DNA of 64,000 bases from an uncultured Eubacteriales bacterium (GTDB lineage Bacteria > Bacillota > Clostridia > Oscillospirales > Acutalibacteraceae), in NCBI GenBank assembly GCA_934725425.1, contig CAKVAX010000003.1, forward strand, positions 1 to 64,000. Reading direction: 5' to 3'. Of this stretch, positions 60,210 through 64,000 are shown piece by piece. A program made the translations under genes and the position numbers. A model generated the notes under the pieces. That model saw nothing but the letters and a program-made list of their open reading frames with translations, made no database searches and was not told where the DNA came from. Every line of letters begins with the position of its first letter. Position 1 is the stretch's first letter.

Positions 60210-60914
60210 TTATTTTGCCAAAGTTCCTACATTTTCGCCGTTTATGGCTTTTACTATATTTTCAGGGTCTTTAAGACTGAATACCATTACGGGTATGTTG
60301 TTATCTCTGCACATAGAAGCCGCAGTGCTGTCCATAACTTTTAAATCTTTTGATAATATTTCTCCAAAAGATACTTCCGTGTATTTTTTCGCATTCGGAT
60401 TTGTTTTTGGATCGGAATCATAAACTCCGTCCGTGGTGGTTGCTTTAAATATTATTTCTGCATTGATTTCGGCTGCCCTTAGTGATGCTGCGGTATCTGT
60501 CGAGAAGAACGCATTGCCTGTGCCATATCCGAAAATTACCACTTTTTTATTTTTGAGATGATTAATTGCTTTGGCGGGTGAGTAATATTCTCCTATTTGC
60601 GGGAAAGGTATTGCCGTCATAACGACTGATTCTATGCCCATTTGTTCTAACGCGTCTTGAAGTGCTACAGCATTCATTACAGTTGCAAGCATTCCTATAT
60701 TGTCCGCTTTAACGCGATCCATTTCGCCGCTGCTTCTGCCTCTCCAAAAATTTCCTCCGCCTATAACTATAGCTATTTCTGAACCGGTTTCAACGCATTT
60801 TTTGACCATTTCGCAGGTGTCTTTTACTGCTTCACAATCAATGCCGTGTTTTTGATTGCCGGCCAAAGCTTCTCCGCTTATTTTCAGTAAAAATCGTTTA
60901 TATTTGTTTTTCAA
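60210..60914 (-). CDS. pyrH: UMP kinase
   Basis: It phosphorylates UMP to UDP. The 234-residue protein shows the amino-acid kinase fold with FLLKISGEALAG, VIGGGNFWRGR, DTAASLRAAE and VYDSDPKTNPNAK. The start is TTG 60914, after GGAGCGTGGA. It heads the operon; rpsB and tsf, which often precede it, are absent here, and a divergent V-ATPase operon lies upstream instead. Confidence 0.95.
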   Translation of the reverse strand: MKNKYKRFLLKISGEALAGNQKHGIDCEAVKDTCEMVKKCVETGSEIAIVIGGGNFWRGRSSGEMDRVKADNIGMLATVMNAVALQDALEQMGIESVVMTAIPFPQIGEYYSPAKAINHLKNKKVVIFGYGTGNAFFSTDTAASLRAAEINAEIIFKATTTDGVYDSDPKTNPNAKKYTEVSFGEILSKDLKVMDSTAASMCRDNNIPVMVFSLKDPENIVKAINGENVGTLAK

Positions 60915-60957
60915 TATTATCCACGCTCCAATGAATGTAAATTATTTTACCACTAAT

Positions 60958-60986
60958 ATTTTACATGAACAAAAATGCTATGTAAA
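60958..60986 (-). promoter_or_regulatory. Sigma-A promoter of the pyrH-to-polC operon
   Basis: On the minus strand TTTACA (60986-60981) and TAAAAT (60963-60958) are separated by 17 bases, 43 bases before the pyrH start. Confidence 0.7.
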
Positions 60987-61028
60987 TACCCTTAAGTCAG
61001 ATGGCATGAAATTAATTCTCAAAAACTA

Positions 61029-61056
61029 TTGACTTTTTAAATATTTGTATCATAAT
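61029..61056 (+). promoter_or_regulatory. Sigma-A promoter of the V-ATPase operon
   Basis: TTGACT (61029-61034) and CATAAT (61051-61056) are separated by 16 bases, about 57 bases before the first V-ATPase gene. Confidence 0.55.
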
Positions 61057-61113
61057 TCTATATTGGAACCTGATATAAAATAACAAATAAGTAAAGTGGG
61101 GTGCTTAATCACT

Positions 61114-61425
61114 ATGGAAGACATGATAAAACGCATAATAGAACTTGATCGCATGGCCAAAGAAAACCTCACGCGTGCTAATCAGCTCAAAGTAGATTCA
61201 GAGCAAAAAATAAGTGACATAAAAGAGCAGAAAAGAGCTGAATATTTAGAACGTGCACGAGCAAATATCAAATCGCTCGAAAAAGAAGAAAAAGTAAACG
61301 CGTGCCTGAGGCTCAAAGTAATCGAAAATTCCTATAGACAAAAATATGACCGCATAGAAGAAATTTATGCGAAAAATAAAAATAATTGGGTTAAAACCAT
61401 TGTAAACAGAGTTATCGAAGACTAA
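61114..61425 (+). CDS. V-type ATPase stalk subunit (G/H-like)
   Basis: A 103-residue, nearly all-helical, heavily charged protein of the type that forms the peripheral stalk of V/A-type ATPases (for example Enterococcus NtpF/NtpH or archaeal AhaH). Its place directly before the subunit C and subunit I genes supports this. The coiled coil runs from residue 1 to about 90. The start is ATG 61114, with GGGGTG 10 bases upstream; the in-frame GTG at 61096 lies before that SD. Confidence 0.75.
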   Translation: MEDMIKRIIELDRMAKENLTRANQLKVDSEQKISDIKEQKRAEYLERARANIKSLEKEEKVNACLRLKVIENSYRQKYDRIEEIYAKNKNNWVKTIVNRVIED

Positions 61426-61511
61426 GACAAACACATGCTTTTATAATTTTCAGTAAATGGTGGTGAAATAAAGCGAGATAAGGTACTTAAAATTCTTGCT
61501 TAAAAAAAATT

Positions 61512-62546
61512 ATGATTTCATACGCTTCAAATGCAGTACTTTCCAAAGCTCGCGCAATGTACGGAAAAGGTATAAAAGAGAAAAATTATTCTGATCTTTT
61601 AGCTTGTAGAAGTATCCCTGATGTCGCATCATACCTTAAGAGAAAGACAAGCTATTCCGATGTTTTAAGCGGAATAAATGAAAACAATTTGCATAGGGCA
61701 GACCTCGAAAATCAACTTAAACTCAAACTTTTTTTGGATTTTGAGGCTTTGGGTAGATACGATATTTCAGTTGGAGAACATTTTTCGGAATATATTATTG
61801 CTAGGGCCGAGATAGAACAAATTATGCATAGCTTAATGCTGTTGACCGCAGGAAAATCCGGTGAATACATTCATACTATTCCGGCGTTTTTTTATAGTCA
61901 CGCAAAGTTTGATTTGAAAGAGCTGGAACACATAAAAAATTACGATGATTTTTTGAAAGTTGTTAAGCGGTCGGAATATTATAAAATTTTGGAGCCGTTT
62001 AAACCTCAAAAAGGCGAACTTATAAATTTGACGTTTATAGAAACCGCTCTTTATAACTATCTTTATAAAGTGGTTTTCAATGTCATAGATAAATATGTAA
62101 AAGGCAGTGCAAAAAAAGAGCTTACTGATTTTTTCAAGTTATATATCGATCTTAGCAATCTTGTCAGAATAGTAAGGATGAGAAAGTTTTATGATTTAGA
62201 GCCTGAATATATGATTTCCGCGTTGATAAGTCATGGAACTTTGGGCGAAGATAAATTAAAAAAATTTATATTTTCTCCAAACACCAAACAAATGATGTCA
62301 GACATGAAAAATACAAAAATGGGTAAAAAATGGTTTTCGAGAGGACTTGATGTAATAGATAAAGTCCCTTTGAATATGCGATTCGACAAATGTCGTCATA
62401 ATATAAGATTTTCTATGTCTCCTCCGATTGTTCTTATGTCATATATATTCTTAAAAGAGATAGAAATCATAAACATTACAAATATTATCGAAGGAATAAA
62501 ATATAGGCTTCCTTCCGAAGAAATAAAAAAAATGTTGATTATGTAA
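61512..62546 (+). CDS. V-type ATPase subunit C/d (AC39 family)
   Basis: This subunit links the central rotor axle to the membrane c-ring in V/A-type ATPases. The 344-residue protein starts MISYASNAVLSKARAMYGKG and shows the helical, three-lobed AC39-type pattern with AEIEQIMHSLML, FIETALYNYLYKVVF and DLSNLVRIVRMRKF. Only a weak SD precedes ATG 61512. The usual gene order (I, K, E, C) is altered: subunit C comes before I here. Confidence 0.85.
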   Translation: MISYASNAVLSKARAMYGKGIKEKNYSDLLACRSIPDVASYLKRKTSYSDVLSGINENNLHRADLENQLKLKLFLDFEALGRYDISVGEHFSEYIIARAEIEQIMHSLMLLTAGKSGEYIHTIPAFFYSHAKFDLKELEHIKNYDDFLKVVKRSEYYKILEPFKPQKGELINLTFIETALYNYLYKVVFNVIDKYVKGSAKKELTDFFKLYIDLSNLVRIVRMRKFYDLEPEYMISALISHGTLGEDKLKKFIFSPNTKQMMSDMKNTKMGKKWFSRGLDVIDKVPLNMRFDKCRHNIRFSMSPPIVLMSYIFLKEIEIINITNIIEGIKYRLPSEEIKKMLIM

Positions 62547-62583
62547 GATTATATAAACCAAATGAAAAAGTGAGGTAGAAAAG

Positions 62584-64000
62584 ATGTCAGTATCTAAGAT
62601 GAGTTTTATCAGCATGATAGGTCCTATGCAGCAACTCGATGAGCTTATCAATATCTGTGGAGAATCCGGGGTATTTGAACCCGACAATGTTTTTTCTTTT
62701 TATTCCAATACTGAAAGATTCTCGGCAATTTCCGAAGAAAATCCCTATTCCGAGCCGCTTAAAAGCCTGAAAAGCAGCGTGGATGCATGCGGCGGCAAGT
62801 TGGAAGATGTTGATATAACGGGTTTTTATATCAGCAAAAGTAAGATTGACAGATACACAAATTACATTTCTGAAAATTTAGAGAATTTGATTGACCAAAA
62901 AAGAAAGCTTTACTCGGAATTTTCTAAAAATAAAGACGAAATAGAAAAATTAAAACATTTTTATGGACTTAATACAAACATAGATGAAATATTATCGTGC
63001 GAATGCACGAAAGCACATTTTGGAAGAATGCCCAGAAGCAGCTACATGAAATTTGCCGAAGTTTCGAAACGCTATTCCGAAAATGGTGTGGAACTTATGT
63101 TTTTTCCGTTTGGTGCAGATGAAAATTATCAGTGGGGAATTTATTTTTCTTCAGTTGATAACCCGGGTGAAACCGATAGGATTTTTTCTTCGCTTTATTT
63201 TGAATCTATTGATATAGAATCATGTAAACAATCTCCGTATGAGAGAGTTTCGTATCTTCAAAATCTTAATATGGAGCTTTACAAAAAAATTGATGAAACC
63301 GAAAAGAAAATCAGTACTTTTTGGAATTCCCAAAAGAATCAATGCAAGAAATTTTATACGAAGCTTAAGCAACTTAGTGCCTATTTCGAAATAAAATCTT
63401 ATGCAGCGCAGTACAATAATACATTTATTTTGGTAGGCTGGGTTCCGCAGGAAAATCTAGAAAATTTCAAAGTAAAAATAAGCAAAATTAAATCGCTTGA
63501 ATATTCCACCGAAAAGGGCGAAAATATTTTGGAGCATCAGCCGCCTGTAAAACTGAAAAATCGAAAAATATTCAGACCATTTGAATTCTTGGTGGATACT
63601 TACGGAACTCCATCATACAACGAAATGGACCCGACAGTATTTGTTGCGATAACATACACGCTTTTGTTCGGCATAATGTTTGCGGATTTGGGTCAAGGAA
63701 TTTTGGTTTCCATAGTCGGATATTTAATGTGGAAATTCAAAAATATGGCACTTGGGAAAATGCTTATTCCGTGTGGAATATCTTCGGCGATATTCGGAAC
63801 ATTTTTTGGATCTGTTTTTGGATTTGAACACGCACTCGATCCTTTTTATAAGAACATATTCGGTATGAAAAGCAAACCGATTGAAGTTATGGACGCTTCG
63901 AGCACGAATAAAATAATTTATTCTGCTGTTGCGATCGGAATAGTCCTTTTGGTGGTTTCTATGTTACTGGGTATATATTCACTTTTAAAAAGAAAAAATT
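62584..64000 (+). CDS. V-type ATPase subunit I/a, cut by the window end
   Basis: This membrane subunit carries the two ion half-channels. The frame from ATG 62584 (AAGTGAGGTAG upstream) stays open to the last base, giving about 472 residues. A cytoplasmic N-terminal part with coiled-coil segments (residues 1-330) leads into membrane helices with the family signature MDPTVFVAITYTLLFGIMFADLGQG (about residues 348-372; given in part). The C-terminal helices with the essential arginine are beyond the window. Whether the enzyme moves H+ or Na+ cannot be said. Confidence 0.9.
   Translation, partial: MSVSKMSFISMIGPMQQLDELINICGESGVFEPDNVFSFYSNTERFSAISEENPYSEPLKSLKSSVDACGGKLEDVDITGFYISKSKIDRYTNYISENLENLIDQKRKLYSEFSKNKDEIEKLKHFYGLNTNIDEILSCECTKAHFGRMPRSSYMKFAEVSKRYSENGVELMFFPFGADENYQWGIYFSSVDNPGETDRIFSSLYFESIDIESCKQSPYERVSYLQNLNMELYKKIDETEKKISTFWNSQKNQCKKFYTKLKQLSAYFEIKSYAAQYNNTFILVGWVPQENLENFKVKISKIKSLEYSTEKGENILEHQPPVKLKNRKIFRPFEFLVDTYGTPSYNEMDPTVFVAITYTLLFGIMFADLGQGILVSIVGYLMWKFKNMALGKMLIPCGISSAIFGTFFGSVFGFEHALDPFYKNIFGMKSKPIEVMDASSTNKIIYSAVAIGIVLLVVSMLLGIYSLLKRKN

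Noticed and set aside
1..64000. Insertion sequences, integrases, prophage genes, CRISPR arrays, rRNA genes
   Set aside because: I looked for transposase and integrase motifs, phage structural genes, regularly spaced repeats and rRNA sequence and saw none. The only clear direct repeats are the three terminators at 13863-15078.

Overview
The window reads as a chromosomal segment of an AT-rich, endospore-forming, Gram-positive anaerobe of the class Clostridia; several proteins (for example RpoZ and SpoVT) look like Oscillospirales relatives, but that placement is inference. Support comes from the sporulation and germination genes (spoIIID, spoVT, a SpoVAE homologue, two Csp-like subtilases), the Gram-positive DNA polymerase PolC, a one-cluster ferredoxin, a GTP-type PEP carboxykinase and the start of a V-type ATPase operon. 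I see no insertion sequence, prophage, integrase or CRISPR array. Many genes start at TTG or GTG behind strong Shine-Dalgarno (SD) sites.

Layout. 1-5.1 kb: tRNA-Gly, tRNA-Cys, then remA-gmk-rpoZ and priA, interrupted by an unrecognised 378-residue gene with its own promoter. 5.1-10.3 kb: mtn, a lone spoVAE, an 839-residue coiled-coil protein, a YugP-type zinc peptidase, and hsp20 behind a CIRCE-like operator. 10.3-15.5 kb: two Csp-like subtilisins and a tandem family of small secreted proteins containing a decayed copy. 15.6-24.2 kb: comM, a secreted unknown, an alanine/glycine symporter, tRNA-Leu, corA, an LCP protein and pckG. 24.4-28.8 kb: a complete glucose-type PTS (HPr, EI, IIA, IICB). 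28.9-31.1 kb: two unrecognised genes. 31.2-34.7 kb: rpmG-secE-nusG-rplK-rplA-rplJ-rplL with an L10 leader. 34.8-38.8 kb: spoIIID and a two-gene ABC exporter. 38.8-43.6 kb: three unrecognised genes, two of them large with signal peptides and one a 47-residue Cys/Arg-rich peptide. 43.7-47.3 kb: pgk-tpiA-gpmI. 47.3-50.2 kb: a small unknown, spoVT, ferredoxin, an M23 peptidase and a small membrane protein. 50.4-60.9 kb: pyrH-frr-uppS-cdsA-dxr-rseP-ispG-polC. 61-64 kb: V-ATPase genes running off the window edge.

How it works together. Sugar enters through the PTS and feeds the lower-glycolysis operon; pckG joins glycolysis to the C4 acids. HPr has lysine where the regulatory Ser46 should be, so HPr-kinase-type carbon control looks absent. 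The sporulation genes carry promoter motifs that fit the mother-cell factor SigE (spoIIID) and a forespore-type factor (spoVT, spoVAE).

The least explained part of the window is a set of about eleven lineage-specific-looking genes, mostly alpha-helical and Lys/Glu-rich and many with signal peptides. They sit as separate transcription units between housekeeping operons. The best candidate for something undescribed is the 38.8-43.6 kb locus. It encodes an 827-residue exported protein whose C-terminal ~95 residues resemble a RelE/ParE-type toxin fold, a divergent 47-residue Cys/Arg-rich peptide, and a 640-residue exported protein with a very basic tail.
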